DNA from: Pseudomonadota bacterium | GTDB taxonomy: Bacteria > Pseudomonadota > Gammaproteobacteria > Burkholderiales > Chitinibacteraceae | NCBI GenBank assembly: GCA_018261735.1 | Contig: JAGTRM010000010.1 | Coordinates: 37,326-101,325 of the forward strand | Length of the DNA stretch: 64,000 nucleotides | Direction: 5' to 3' | In this document: positions 10,563 to 20,270 of the stretch, in pieces | Layout of the letters: each line of letters starts with the position of its first letter | Numbering within the stretch: the stretch's first letter is position 1 | Notes under the pieces: model-generated | The model's database searches: none | What the model was told of the DNA's origin: nothing | Seen by the model: the letters and a program-made list of their open reading frames with translations, nothing else | Made by a program: the position numbers and the translations under genes

Positions 10563-10946
10563 TCAGGGCATGGCGTGTTTGTTCAGGCTGCGCATGAAAA
10601 AGACACGACAAGTTATTCCACGAACCATCTCGTCGAAAAGGCTTGTCGATATCGGCCATGACGCACGAAATTGGCTCAAATGTTCAATCAGTTCTTCTTT
10701 CGATGCGTCAGGATGGTTGTCCATCCAAAGACGGGCGTGTTCTCTGCCAAGCGAATAAAGGCTAGCAACCTGAACCGCTGAATCGGTGTTATCCACAATA
10801 CATGTCTCCTTTCCGAGAAGAATGACCCCTCCACCCAAAGGGTAGTTCCCGTAATTTTCACATACACGCAAACCCTGCAGACAAAAGTACGCAGCCAATG
10901 ACGGCGGCCTCGCAATTACTTGGCCAGATTCACGTCCATCACTCAT
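10563..10946 (-). CDS. Conserved-looking hypothetical protein
   Basis: A 127-residue soluble protein I do not recognise. It has an N-terminal segment with two Cys, a central Gly-rich turn (PLGGGVILLGKE) and a helical C-terminal half. No signal peptide or membrane helix is seen. Its start overlaps the end of the upstream small gene by 8 bases, which argues that both are real and translated together. Its stop abuts the stop of the convergent LysR gene. Confidence 0.55.
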   Translation of the reverse strand: MSDGRESGQVIARPPSLAAYFCLQGLRVCENYGNYPLGGGVILLGKETCIVDNTDSAVQVASLYSLGREHARLWMDNHPDASKEELIEHLSQFRASWPISTSLFDEMVRGITCRVFFMRSLNKHAMP

Positions 10947-11154
10947 CGTGTTCCATTTCGAATCCGGTACCGATCACTTTCAACCCGTAGGCGGCCTGAA
11001 CATCCGCACCGACCTGTTCATCCAGCGTGGCTTGAGTGCGTTCGCGAGAGAGGCTGTCGCCCTGGCTGGCAATGAGACTGTTCACCCGATTGACAATATC
11101 CATGGCTTCAGCGCAGGGGTTCTGGGCGGTGACGCTGTAAATGACGAGGTTCAT
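10939..11154 (-). CDS. Small hypothetical protein, first gene of a two-gene operon
   Basis: A 71-residue acidic protein (MNLVIYSVTAQNPCAE start). The frame is open further upstream, but AAGGA lies 7 bases before ATG 11154, which decides the start. The sequence is mostly helical with a C-terminal FEMEHDE tail. Family not recognised. It overlaps the downstream 127-residue gene by 8 bases. The 250 bases upstream hold no other gene, so the operon promoter is probably there. Confidence 0.5.
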   Translation of the reverse strand: MNLVIYSVTAQNPCAEAMDIVNRVNSLIASQGDSLSRERTQATLDEQVGADVQAAYGLKVIGTGFEMEHDE

Positions 11155-11372
11155 GATTTTTCCTTGTAGAACAGCCGGGAACTGGTGCCGCGAACTACTT
11201 TGTCTGCAGTTCATCTACTCAATATGGCGCATTTATTGGCGGAATCCACCGGATTGGCCGCCCAGCCGCACTGATCTCCCCCAGACAGTCCAAGATCCGG
11301 ACCCGCCCGTTGGGCCGGCAAGAAAATAATGGGATACCAGACGAAGCGGCGCAGTTGCGTAGCGGTTCCCGG

Positions 11373-11378
11373 TATAAT
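11373..11378 (+). promoter_or_regulatory. -10 box of the rlmD promoter
   Basis: TATAAT lies 29 bases before the rlmD ATG. No convincing -35 hexamer is found at 16-18 bases, so the promoter may need an activator or be weak. Confidence 0.4.
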
Positions 11379-11406
11379 CCGCTTCTTTTCAAAGCCTTGA
11401 TCCGCC

Positions 11407-12732
11407 ATGTCCACGCAAAAATATCCGCCCCGCATCGCCCAGATTGAATCGCTTGATTTCGAGGGCCATGGCGTGGCGCATATCGACGGCAAGACCATCT
11501 TTATCGATGGCGCGCTGCCCTTTGAAACCGTCGAATATTCCAGCTACCGCAAGAAACCGAATTTCGAAAACGCACAGGCCATGGCGATCCTGAAGGAAAG
11601 CTTTGTGCGTACTACGCCGCGCTGCCCGCATTTCGGCGTCTGCGGCGGCTGCTCGATGCAACACATGGAATTCACTGCACAGGTGGCGGCGAAACAGCGC
11701 GTGCTGGAAGAAAACCTCAAGCGCATCGGCAATGTGAATACCGAAACCCTGTTGCCGGCAATCTACGGCCCGGCTTGGGGCTACCGCAACCGCGCCCGGC
11801 TTTCGGCGCGCTACGTGGCCAAGAAGGGCACCGTGCTGGTCGGCTTCCATGAAAAGCGTTCGAGCTTCGTGGCCGACATGAGCGAATGCCATGTGCTGCC
11901 GCCGCGCATTTCCGCACAACTGCCGGCGCTGCGCGAACTGGTGATGCAGCTTTCAATCCGCGAGCGCATGCCGCAGATCGAGCTTGCCGCCGGCGACAAG
12001 GTCGACGTGCTGGTGTTCCGCAACATGGATGCGATTACCGACGCCGACGAAGCGCTGTTCAAGGCCTACGCCGACCTGTGGAACGTGCAGATCTGGCTGC
12101 AACCGAAAGGCCCGGATACCGCCTATCCGCTCTACCCGCTCGATGCCCCGGCGCTGACGTACAGCCTGCCGGAATTCGGCGTGGTGATGCCGTTCAAGCC
12201 GACCGAGTTCACCCAGGTCAACCCGCACATCAACCGGGTGATGGTCGAACGCGCGATGCAGTTGCTCGATCCGCAGCTGGGCGAGCGCATTGCCGACATG
12301 TTCTGCGGCCTGGGCAACTTCACCCTGCCGATCGCCAAGAGCGGCGCCTGGGTGCTGGGCATGGAAGGCAGCCAGCAACTCGTCGATCGTGCGCTGGAAA
12401 ATGCGCAGAAAAACGGTCTGGCCGAGCACACCGCGTTCCAGGTCGCCAACCTGTTCGAGATGACCGAGCACTGGCTGGCGAAACTGGGCCACTTCGACAA
12501 GATGCTGATCGATCCGCCGCGCGATGGCGCGATGGAACTGGTGAAATCGATTCCGGAAGCCGGTGGCCCCAAACGCATCGTCTACGTTTCCTGCAACCCG
12601 GCCACGCTGGCACGCGATGCCAATGTGCTGGTCAACGTGAAGGGCTACACGCTCAAAGCCGCCGGCGTGGTGAACATGTTCCCGCATACCGCGCACGTGG
12701 AAAGCATGGCATGGTTTGAAAAAGAATCCTGA
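11407..12732 (+). CDS. rlmD: 23S rRNA (uracil(1939)-C(5))-methyltransferase
   Basis: SAM-dependent enzyme that makes m5U1939 in 23S rRNA; 441 residues. It has an N-terminal TRAM RNA-binding domain (about 1-60) and an iron-sulfur cluster site C-x5-C-x2-C around residues 73-82, with a fourth Cys near 160. The SAM-binding motif is [12 protein letters not shown] (about 298), then DPPRDGA and the catalytic Cys in [12 protein letters not shown]. The 4Fe-4S cysteines and length point to RlmD rather than TrmA or RlmC. It has its own promoter region and is monocistronic. Confidence 0.95.
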   Translation: MSTQKYPPRIAQIESLDFEGHGVAHIDGKTIFIDGALPFETVEYSSYRKKPNFENAQAMAILKESFVRTTPRCPHFGVCGGCSMQHMEFTAQVAAKQRVLEENLKRIGNVNTETLLPAIYGPAWGYRNRARLSARYVAKKGTVLVGFHEKRSSFVADMSECHVLPPRISAQLPALRELVMQLSIRERMPQIELAAGDKVDVLVFRNMDAITDADEALFKAYADLWNVQIWLQPKGPDTAYPLYPLDAPALTYSLPEFGVVMPFKPTEFTQVNPHINRVMVERAMQLLDPQLGERIADMFCGLGNFTLPIAKSGAWVLGMEGSQQLVDRALENAQKNGLAEHTAFQVANLFEMTEHWLAKLGHFDKMLIDPPRDGAMELVKSIPEAGGPKRIVYVSCNPATLARDANVLVNVKGYTLKAAGVVNMFPHTAHVESMAWFEKES

Positions 12733-12929
12733 CACGTTGTTTCTCGACACGCCGCGCCACGGCACAAGGCGCGGTTCCGGCATCTGGCTGCAACTTCGCC
12801 ACAGGTCAAACAGAGTGTGCGGATCGTCTGAGCAAACAGCCGCTATCCAGATTCAACCTTTTAATCCCCATTTGAAATGCTTGTTCCGCGCACCTCTGGG
12901 AAACCAGAAACCGAGGGAGGTTTATCACC

Positions 12930-15179
12930 ATGAATAAAGCGCCTCCCCAAAATTTTTCTTTGGCCGTGCTTCGAAACCTTGTTGAGCTTGTTCCAATCCG
13001 TATTTTCTGGAAAGACTGCGAATCCCGCCACCTCGGCTGCAACGCCCTGTTTGCCCACGACGCCGGCTTGAGCAGCGCCCAGGAATTGATCGGAAAATCC
13101 GACTTTGACATGGTCTGGAAGGACCAGGCCGAGTTGTATCGCGCCGACGACAAGCTGGTGATGGAGACCGGCATTCCCAAGCTGGGTTATGAAGAACCCC
13201 AGGAAGCGCCTGACGGAACGATACACTGGCGGCTCACCTCCAAGGTGCCGTTGCGCGATGCCAAACAGGAAATCATCGGGGTATTGGGGATTTATTCGGA
13301 CATCACCGAGCGCAAACACGCCGAACAAAACCAGCACCGGCTTGCCCGGGCATTCAGACTGCTGAGTGAATGCAATACTGCACTGGTCCATGCACAGAGC
13401 GAACAAGGATTACTCGGTGAAATCTGCCGCCTGGTCGTGGAAACGGGCAGTTATCAGGCAGCCTGGGTGAGCTTCGCAGAAAATGATCCCGACAAATCTG
13501 TACGCTTGGTCGCTCAATCCGGTTTTGAACTGGGCTATTTGAGCAGCGCCAATATCACCTGGGCCGACACGCCGCGCGGGCAAGGCCCAACCGGCACCGC
13601 AATCAGGACCGGACAGACCGTTGTCGACCAGAATTGCCCGAAAAATCCCCGCATGGATCCCTGGCGCGAAGCCATCACCCGGAACGGTTTTCAATCCGGA
13701 ATCGGGCTTCCGCTGGTTTGCAAGAATCAGGTATGGGGCGCACTGTGTATTTATTCGAAAGAACTAAATGCCTTCAACCCCGAAGAAGTCGGGCTGCTGG
13801 AAGAGCTTGCCAGCAACCTGGCCTATGGCATCGAAGCCTTGCGTATCCACGCCGAACACCAGGAAGCCGAGAAGAAACTGGCATTCCTGGCCTACCATGA
13901 TCCCTTGACGGGCATACCCAATCGCTTGCTGTTGCGCGACCGTTTCGACCAAGCACTCGCCCTGGCCAATCGCGAGCGGTTCGGCGCTGCCCTGTTCTAT
14001 CTCGATCTGGATAATTTCAAGCTGATCAACGACAGCCTGGGTGACAGCTATGGCGACCGCTTGCTGGTTCAAGTCGCGGAAAGGCTGAAAACGTGTATCC
14101 GCGATACCGATACGATCAGCCGTCAGAACGGCGATGAATTCATCATCCTGCTGAACAATGTACGCAACCCGGGCATCATCGAAGCCATTGCCGAAAACAT
14201 CACCGATTCCTTCAGCGAACCTTTCCATCTTGACGAACACTCGGTGAACACCTCCATCAGCATCGGCATCAGCCTTTTCCCCAACGATGGCAAACAGCTG
14301 GATGGCCTGCTCAAAAACGCAAACGTTGCGCTTTACCACGCCAAGGAAGCCGGACGGAACACCTATCGTTTTTTCTCTGAAAAGATGAACATCGATGCGC
14401 TGCAGCACATGCAGTTGCAGGGCCAGTTGCGCAACGCGCTGAAAAAACAGGAATTGCTGCTGCATTACCAGCCGCAGATCGATATCGCCAGCGGACGCAT
14501 CATCGGCGCCGAGGCCTTGCTGCGCTGGCAACACCCGGAGCAGGGGCTTATCGCGCCGGCAAAATTCATCCCGCTCGCCGAACGCAGCGGCCTGATCATC
14601 CCCATTGGCGAATGGGTGCTCAATGAAGCCTGCCGACAAGCGCAAGCCTGGAGCCGAATCCATCACCTTCCACCGATGATCATCGCGGTCAATCTCTCCG
14701 CGCTGCAATTCAAGCGCGGCAACCTGCTTGAAACCGTGACCCGCGCGCTCGTCCGCTCGGGATTGCCGGCCAGCCAGCTGGAACTGGAACTGACGGAATC
14801 GATCCTGCTGCAAGACATGGAGATGGTCATGAAAACGCTGGGCGGCCTGAAAGCCATTGGCGTCAAGCTCTCCATCGATGACTTCGGAACGGGTTATTCC
14901 AGCCTGTCTTATCTGCAGCGGCTGGATGTGGACAAACTCAAGATCGACCAATCCTTCGTGCGCGATCTGATGGAAGATGCCGACGACGCATCGATCGTGA
15001 AAGCGATTATCCAGCTCGGCCAGACCCTGCAGCTGACCACCATCGCCGAAGGGGTGGAAACCGTCGCCCAGCTCGATATCCTGAAAAACAATCGCTGCGA
15101 CCAGTATCAGGGCTATCTGTTCAGCCGCCCGCTTCCCGCGGAAGAATTTGCCAGCCTGTACAACAGCAGAGCGCGGTAG
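12930..15179 (+). CDS. PAS-GAF-GGDEF-EAL cyclic-di-GMP protein
   Basis: Cytoplasmic signalling protein of 749 residues without membrane helices. Order: PAS (about 10-130), GAF (about 150-300), GGDEF (about 320-480), EAL (about 490-745). The GGDEF signature is altered to NGDEF near residue 400, so diguanylate cyclase activity is doubtful. The EAL domain keeps EALLRW (near 528), the NLSA Asn, ELTES, IDDFGTGYSS, the KIDQSFV Lys, AEGVE and QGY, all needed for phosphodiesterase activity. I infer a c-di-GMP phosphodiesterase with an allosteric GGDEF. GAGGAGG-like purines precede the ATG. Confidence 0.9.
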   Translation: MNKAPPQNFSLAVLRNLVELVPIRIFWKDCESRHLGCNALFAHDAGLSSAQELIGKSDFDMVWKDQAELYRADDKLVMETGIPKLGYEEPQEAPDGTIHWRLTSKVPLRDAKQEIIGVLGIYSDITERKHAEQNQHRLARAFRLLSECNTALVHAQSEQGLLGEICRLVVETGSYQAAWVSFAENDPDKSVRLVAQSGFELGYLSSANITWADTPRGQGPTGTAIRTGQTVVDQNCPKNPRMDPWREAITRNGFQSGIGLPLVCKNQVWGALCIYSKELNAFNPEEVGLLEELASNLAYGIEALRIHAEHQEAEKKLAFLAYHDPLTGIPNRLLLRDRFDQALALANRERFGAALFYLDLDNFKLINDSLGDSYGDRLLVQVAERLKTCIRDTDTISRQNGDEFIILLNNVRNPGIIEAIAENITDSFSEPFHLDEHSVNTSISIGISLFPNDGKQLDGLLKNANVALYHAKEAGRNTYRFFSEKMNIDALQHMQLQGQLRNALKKQELLLHYQPQIDIASGRIIGAEALLRWQHPEQGLIAPAKFIPLAERSGLIIPIGEWVLNEACRQAQAWSRIHHLPPMIIAVNLSALQFKRGNLLETVTRALVRSGLPASQLELELTESILLQDMEMVMKTLGGLKAIGVKLSIDDFGTGYSSLSYLQRLDVDKLKIDQSFVRDLMEDADDASIVKAIIQLGQTLQLTTIAEGVETVAQLDILKNNRCDQYQGYLFSRPLPAEEFASLYNSRAR

Positions 15180-15207
15180 CCGTTCGAGCCACTGCTTGTC
15201 CGCGCGC

Positions 15208-16155
15208 TCACGATCCTGTCGGCCAGAGTTGGCGCGCCTGGGCACGCAGGGCATCGGCCACCATGCGCATGGCAGGCGTGGGCAAGCGGCTTTTTCGGCT
15301 GATCAGGCCAAATGGCGTCAGCCGGCCCGACAGCGGCACGGGCAGGCGCGACAACACGCCCAGCTCGCGATAATACTCAACCAGCGTCAGCGGCATCAGC
15401 GCGATCATGTCGGTCTGCTGCAACAGTGACACGGTCAGCATGGTCGAGGCGGTTTCCACCAGATTGAGGGGCGTGGCCACCTGCGCCTCGCGAAATATCT
15501 GGTTGTAGATCTCCCGCAGCGGGGTCGGCTGTGATTGCACCACCCAGGGATATTCCGCCAGGCTGGCCAGCGTGGCCTGGGGATTCTGCATTTGCGGGTG
15601 TCCGGTGCGCGCCACGATCTGGATCACCTCTTCCCCGAACGGTTCGAAATTCACCCCGTCGTGCGACCAGCCCTGCGGAATGCGCGCCACCAGCAAATCC
15701 AGCTGATCATGCCCCAGCGCCTGCAACAGCACATCGCTGGTATCGATCACCACGGTGATATTCAGCTTCGGGTGGCTTTGCTTGAGCCTGGCGATCGCGC
15801 CAGGCAGCAGCCCCCCGGTCAACGATCCCATCGCCCCGATGCGGATCTTGCCCAGATTGCCCGATTTCAGCGCCACCATTTCCTCATGCAGCCCGCCCAG
15901 ATCGGCATACACCAGTTGGGCGTAACGTAGCGCGGCCTCGCCCAGCATGTTGGGCACCAATCCTTTGGGTGTGCGGGTAAACAACGGCTCGCCCATCAAG
16001 TCTTCCAGTTCGCGCAAGGCCTTGGTTACCGCCGGCTGTGTCAGCGCCATGGCTTCGGCCGCCTGGCGTAGCGATCCCTTATCCGACAACACATACAGTA
16101 GTTGCAAATGCCGCATGCGCAGCCGGTTTTTCAGCAAACCCAGCGGATTGACCAT
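15208..16155 (-). CDS. LysR-family regulator of the TRAP/fuconate operon
   Basis: A 315-residue LysR regulator with a winged helix (about 10-70, RQAAEAMALTQPAVTKALRELE) and an effector domain resembling regulators of sugar or aromatic acid use. It is divergent from the TRAP transporter and sugar-acid enzymes, so it probably senses a sugar acid and activates them. A small palindrome directly upstream of its start suggests autoregulation. Confidence 0.9.
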   Translation of the reverse strand: MVNPLGLLKNRLRMRHLQLLYVLSDKGSLRQAAEAMALTQPAVTKALRELEDLMGEPLFTRTPKGLVPNMLGEAALRYAQLVYADLGGLHEEMVALKSGNLGKIRIGAMGSLTGGLLPGAIARLKQSHPKLNITVVIDTSDVLLQALGHDQLDLLVARIPQGWSHDGVNFEPFGEEVIQIVARTGHPQMQNPQATLASLAEYPWVVQSQPTPLREIYNQIFREAQVATPLNLVETASTMLTVSLLQQTDMIALMPLTLVEYYRELGVLSRLPVPLSGRLTPFGLISRKSRLPTPAMRMVADALRAQARQLWPTGS

Positions 16156-16162
16156 ACGAGCG

Positions 16163-16177
16163 ATAACTCCTGGTTAT
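16163..16177. promoter_or_regulatory. Candidate LysR box (ATAAC-N5-GTTAT)
   Basis: The ATAACTCCTGGTTAT palindrome lies 7 bases upstream of the LysR start in the divergent region. It fits the T-N11-A-type dyads bound by LysR proteins. The rest of 16178-16333 is AT-rich and should hold the dctP promoter. Confidence 0.4.
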
Positions 16178-16333
16178 AGGGGTAGTCAATAAATTCAATT
16201 TCTTCGCCCGAAATCATAGAGCAGACTCTGTAGTGCGGAAAGACAACTTACGTAAATAAGATCATTTCTCGTCATGCCAAACCCCGCAAGGTCATCCGCA
16301 CATTCTCACACTCACAGGAAGAGGGTTTTCAAA

Positions 16334-17341
16334 ATGCGCAAAGCTTTGGTAACAAAACGTTCCTTTTTGTCTCGTGCCTGCCTGACCGGCGTCGCCATCT
16401 CCTTGCTGACCTGCAGCGGCCTGAGCATGGCGGCAGCCAAGTACACCATCAAAGTGGCCTACGAAAACAATCCGGGTGAACCGCTCGACCTGGCGGCAAA
16501 AGAATGGGCGCGCGCCTTCAAGGAAAAAACCAAGGGGCAGGCCGAACTGCAGCTTTTCCCCAGCTCGGCCCTGGGCGCCAAAAAGGATGTGATGCAGCAG
16601 ATGCAACTCGGCAGCGGCGTTATCACCATTACCGATGGCGGTTTTCTGGCGGATTACGTTCCCGATTTCGGCATCCTGATGGGCCCGTATCTGGCCAACG
16701 ACTACAAGGACCTGTTCAAGCTGGCCAAGTCGCCGTGGTTTGCCGACATGTCCAACAAGCTGGCCGGTAAGGGCCTGCGGATCGTCACCTCCAACTGGCT
16801 GTATGGCACTCGCCACTTCCTGCTCAAGAAGCCTGCCAAGACTCCCTCCGAACTGAAGGGCGTGAAGCTGCGCTCGCCGAACAATCGCATCCAGATCGAG
16901 GCTATCCAGTCCATGGGGGCAACACCCACCCCGATGCCGCTCTCCGATGTTTATCCGGCACTCTCGACCGGCGTGATTGACGGAACAGAAAGCCCGATCA
17001 ACGTTTTCTATTCCATGAAAGCGTATGAAACGGCGAAATACCTGGTGAAGACCGCGTACATCCACAACATCTCGCAGTGGGTCATCGGTGAAAAATACTA
17101 CGCCAAGCTCCCTGCCGACATTCAGAAAGCCTTGATGGAATCGGCAGATATTGGCGGCAACTTCATGACCAACAGCGTGGTTTCCGCAGAACAAGATGCC
17201 GTGGAAAAACTGAAGAAGGAAGGCGTCACCATTATCGAAGTGGACCGCGAAGCCTTCAAGAAAGCGGCCATGGTGACCTATAGCAAGTTCCCGGAATGGA
17301 CGCCCGGCCTGTATGAAAAAGTGCAGGGCTACATGAAGTAA
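16334..17341 (+). CDS. TRAP transporter substrate-binding protein (DctP family)
   Basis: Periplasmic solute receptor of 335 residues. An N-terminal signal peptide (Lys/Arg-rich start, hydrophobic core, AAA cleavage region near residue 35) leads into the DctP fold. The substrate-carboxylate Arg is expected in the KGVKLRSPNNR segment (about 178), typical of TRAP receptors. ATG 16334 is chosen over an upstream in-frame ATG because the signal peptide begins there. It is the first gene of an operon with DctQ and DctM subunits and fuconate enzymes, so a deoxy-sugar acid such as L-fuconate is the likely ligand. Confidence 0.92.
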   Translation: MRKALVTKRSFLSRACLTGVAISLLTCSGLSMAAAKYTIKVAYENNPGEPLDLAAKEWARAFKEKTKGQAELQLFPSSALGAKKDVMQQMQLGSGVITITDGGFLADYVPDFGILMGPYLANDYKDLFKLAKSPWFADMSNKLAGKGLRIVTSNWLYGTRHFLLKKPAKTPSELKGVKLRSPNNRIQIEAIQSMGATPTPMPLSDVYPALSTGVIDGTESPINVFYSMKAYETAKYLVKTAYIHNISQWVIGEKYYAKLPADIQKALMESADIGGNFMTNSVVSAEQDAVEKLKKEGVTIIEVDREAFKKAAMVTYSKFPEWTPGLYEKVQGYMK

Positions 17342-17438
17342 GCACGGTTCCAATTCCGTTCCGCCGCAGTGGCCTGCATTGGCAAGCCACTGCCTCCCTG
17401 GTTGCTTCATTCCATCCATCACCACGCGCGGAGATGAC

Positions 17439-17915
17439 ATGAGAAAAAAATTGCTGGGCGCTCTTGACGACAGGCTGGCCAATTTGTGCACGCTGTTCAT
17501 CGTCATTATCACGGTATGGGCGGTATTCACCCGCTACATGCTCAACAGCCCCATTCTGTGGGTCGAGGAAATCCTGCTTGCCGCCTATATCTGGGCAATC
17601 ATGCTGGGCGCTGCGGCTGCCATGAAACGCAGGAAACATATCAGCATCGATGTCTTCTTCACGATGCTTCCGCCCAAAGCCCAACGCTATGCGCAGCTCA
17701 TGAACGATGCGATCAGCATCGTGGTGCTGGTGGTGTTCGGCTGGCTGGGTCTGGAGCTGGCCATGGAATCGGGCGGAAAAATCACCCCGATCCTCGGTGT
17801 CTCCTACATCTATCTCAATCTTGCAATTCCGGTCGGGTCGTTCTGGATGGCGATTTACCTGGTCATCCACATGATCAACGACATGCGCAAACAGGCAGAA
17901 GGAGAAAACAAATGA
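17439..17915 (+). CDS. TRAP transporter small permease (DctQ family)
   Basis: A 158-residue inner-membrane protein with four hydrophobic helices, typical of DctQ. The N-terminal region includes FTRYMLNSPILWVEE, a family hallmark. GGAG precedes ATG 17439; the open frame upstream lacks homology. Its stop overlaps the DctM start (ATGA), showing translational coupling. Confidence 0.92.
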   Translation: MRKKLLGALDDRLANLCTLFIVIITVWAVFTRYMLNSPILWVEEILLAAYIWAIMLGAAAAMKRRKHISIDVFFTMLPPKAQRYAQLMNDAISIVVLVVFGWLGLELAMESGGKITPILGVSYIYLNLAIPVGSFWMAIYLVIHMINDMRKQAEGENK

Positions 17916-19189
17916 GTGTCGGCATTGCATGCCTCGTTTTGATTACCGGATTCGTCATCAACATTCCGGTCTTTATTGCCGTCATCGCCGCCATCGTGTC
18001 CTACTTCTTCCTGGCAGGCGATGCCAGTCCGATGATTGCCGCCCAGCGCATCGTGGGCGCATCCGAAAACACCACCTTGCTGGCTATCCCGTTTTTTATC
18101 TTTCTCGGCAACTTGCTTAACCATGCCGGCATCACCCGGCGCCTGCTGAAGCTGGCCGAAATCCTGACCGGGCATATGAAAGGCGGTCTCGCACAGTCCA
18201 ATGTGATGCTCAGCACCCTTATGGGCGGCATGTCGGCATCCAACGTGGCCGATTGCGCCATGCTGTGCAAGATGCTGGTGCCCGAGATGACCAAGCTGGG
18301 CTATGGCCGCGCCTTTTCCACGGCAGTGACTGCCGCCGGCTCGCTGATCACCCCGATCATTCCGCCCGGCATGGCGCTGATCATCTATGCCTACGTGGCC
18401 GATGTCTCGGTCGGCAAGATGTTCATGTCCGGGGTTGTTCCCGGAATCATGTGCGCCATTGCCCTCATGGTCACGATCGCCATCGTGGCCAGGGTTCGCG
18501 GCTACAAACCGGCGCGTGCACACGGCCCGACATGGCATGAATTCTGGCACGCACTCAAGGGCGCTTCCGGAGCTTTGACGCTGGTTCTGGTGATTCTGGG
18601 CGGCATCCGGCTGGGAGTATTCACGCCCACCGAAGCAGGTGCCGTTGCCGTGGCCTACGTCATCTTCCTCGGGGTGTTCGTCTACAAGGAATTGAAGTTG
18701 CCCCACCTGAAAGAGGCATTGCTGGAAACCTCGCTCTCCACCGCGACCATCATGCTGATCATCATGGCCTGCTCGGCACTGGCCTGGCTGTTTACCTGGG
18801 AGCAACTCTCGCAATCGGTCGCCGGCTTCATCACCGGCTATTCAAGCAACCCCTACGTGTTCCTGATGGTACTGAATGTCTTCCTGCTGATCCTGGGCAT
18901 GTTTATCGAAGGCAATGCCGCCATCATCGTGCTGGTGCCGCTGCTGATGCCCACCGTCAAGCTGCTTGGCATCGACCCGATCCACTTCGGCCTGATGATG
19001 ATCCTGAACCTGGCTATCGGTTGCCTGACCCCGCCCATGGGCACGGTGATGTTCGTCGCCAACTCGATTACCGGCACCAAGGTCGGAGAATTCTGCAGGG
19101 AAGGCTTCCCGCTGTTCGTCGCTCTGATCGTCTGCCTGTTGCTGGTGACCTTCATACCGGCGATTTCCACCTGGCTGCCTTATCTCTGA
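17912..19189 (+). CDS. TRAP transporter large permease (DctM family)
   Basis: A 425-residue integral membrane subunit with about 12 helices that carries out sodium-coupled sugar-acid uptake together with DctQ and the periplasmic receptor. Family features are AIPFFIFLGNLLNHAGI, the Gly-rich MGGMSASNVAD stretch, and TPIIPPGMALI. The start is the ATG overlapping the DctQ stop, with GGAG ahead. The frame is open far upstream inside dctQ, but that part is not homologous. Confidence 0.94.
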   Translation: MSVGIACLVLITGFVINIPVFIAVIAAIVSYFFLAGDASPMIAAQRIVGASENTTLLAIPFFIFLGNLLNHAGITRRLLKLAEILTGHMKGGLAQSNVMLSTLMGGMSASNVADCAMLCKMLVPEMTKLGYGRAFSTAVTAAGSLITPIIPPGMALIIYAYVADVSVGKMFMSGVVPGIMCAIALMVTIAIVARVRGYKPARAHGPTWHEFWHALKGASGALTLVLVILGGIRLGVFTPTEAGAVAVAYVIFLGVFVYKELKLPHLKEALLETSLSTATIMLIIMACSALAWLFTWEQLSQSVAGFITGYSSNPYVFLMVLNVFLLILGMFIEGNAAIIVLVPLLMPTVKLLGIDPIHFGLMMILNLAIGCLTPPMGTVMFVANSITGTKVGEFCREGFPLFVALIVCLLLVTFIPAISTWLPYL

Positions 19190-19214
19190 TCTCACCACCG
19201 GACAGGTAAACAAC

Positions 19215-20234
19215 ATGAAAGCCGTACAACTCAAGAATCCCGGCAATATCAGCATCGAGGATATCCCGCAGACTCTGCGCGCCAAGGATGAGATTCTGGT
19301 CAAGGTACGCAGCATGGGCATCTGCGGCTCGGATATCGGCGCTTATCGGGGGGTGAACCCGCTGGTGACTTACCCGCGCATCATCGGCCACGAAATTGCC
19401 GGTGAAGTGGTCGAACTGCCGGAAAACGAAACCGGACTGAAAGCGGGGGATCGCGTGCTGCTCGAGCCGTATGTGTACTGCGGCACGTGCTATCCGTGCT
19501 CGATCGGCCACACCAACTGCTGCGAGAACCTGACCGTGCGCGGCGTACATATCGAAGGCGGCATGGCGGAATACGTCTCGCACCCGCGCCACCTGATCCA
19601 CAAGGTGCCGGACAGCATTCCCTGGCATCTGGTTCCTATGGCCGAACCATTGGTGATTGCCATGCACGCCATCAGGCAATCCGAAACCCGAGCCGGCGAA
19701 CATGTGGTGATTACCGGCGCGGGCCAGATCGGCTTGCTGGCGGCGCAATATGCACTGAGCCTCGGCGCGGTTCCCATCATCGTGGACCCTGTCGACGAGC
19801 GCCTGGCGCTCTCGCGCAAGCTGGATATCCCGCACACGATCAACCCGGTCAGCAGCGATTCCCTATCCGAAATATGGGCGATCACGGGCGGACGCATGGC
19901 CGAAGTGGTCATAGAGGCATCCGGCGATGCGCGGGCGATTCGCAGCGCGATCGATTACGTGTCCTACGCCGGCCGCATTTCGCTGGTCGGCTGGCCCAAG
20001 AGCGACATCCCGCTGCCCACCGCTCTGTTCACCAAGAAGGAACTCACGATTCGCGGTTCGCGCAACAGCGCGGGGCAGTTCCCGGAAAGCCTGCGTCTGA
20101 TCGCCGAGGGCAAGGTCAATGTCGCCGCGCTGTTGACCCAAACCGTGTCGTTCCTGGATCTGCCCAATACGGTCAAGGCGATTTCCGAGCACCCGGAAAA
20201 ATTCCTCAAGGTCGTCGGCACCTTCGACATCTAA
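19215..20234 (+). CDS. Zinc-dependent alcohol dehydrogenase (sugar-acid/polyol type)
   Basis: Medium-chain dehydrogenase of 339 residues. Catalytic zinc ligands fall in ICGSD and GHE (about 35-62). Structural zinc cysteines form the C-x2-C-x2-C-x7-C cluster near 92-106. The nucleotide-binding loop GAGQIGLLAAQ is near 171. It resembles RspB and L-galactonate 5-dehydrogenase-like enzymes. Lying 25 bases after dctM and 36 before fucD, it probably oxidises a sugar acid or a 2-keto-3-deoxy intermediate. The exact substrate is unknown. Confidence 0.88.
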   Translation: MKAVQLKNPGNISIEDIPQTLRAKDEILVKVRSMGICGSDIGAYRGVNPLVTYPRIIGHEIAGEVVELPENETGLKAGDRVLLEPYVYCGTCYPCSIGHTNCCENLTVRGVHIEGGMAEYVSHPRHLIHKVPDSIPWHLVPMAEPLVIAMHAIRQSETRAGEHVVITGAGQIGLLAAQYALSLGAVPIIVDPVDERLALSRKLDIPHTINPVSSDSLSEIWAITGGRMAEVVIEASGDARAIRSAIDYVSYAGRISLVGWPKSDIPLPTALFTKKELTIRGSRNSAGQFPESLRLIAEGKVNVAALLTQTVSFLDLPNTVKAISEHPEKFLKVVGTFDI

Positions 20235-20270
20235 AACAACTTCATCCATCAAACTGGAGCACTCACCATT

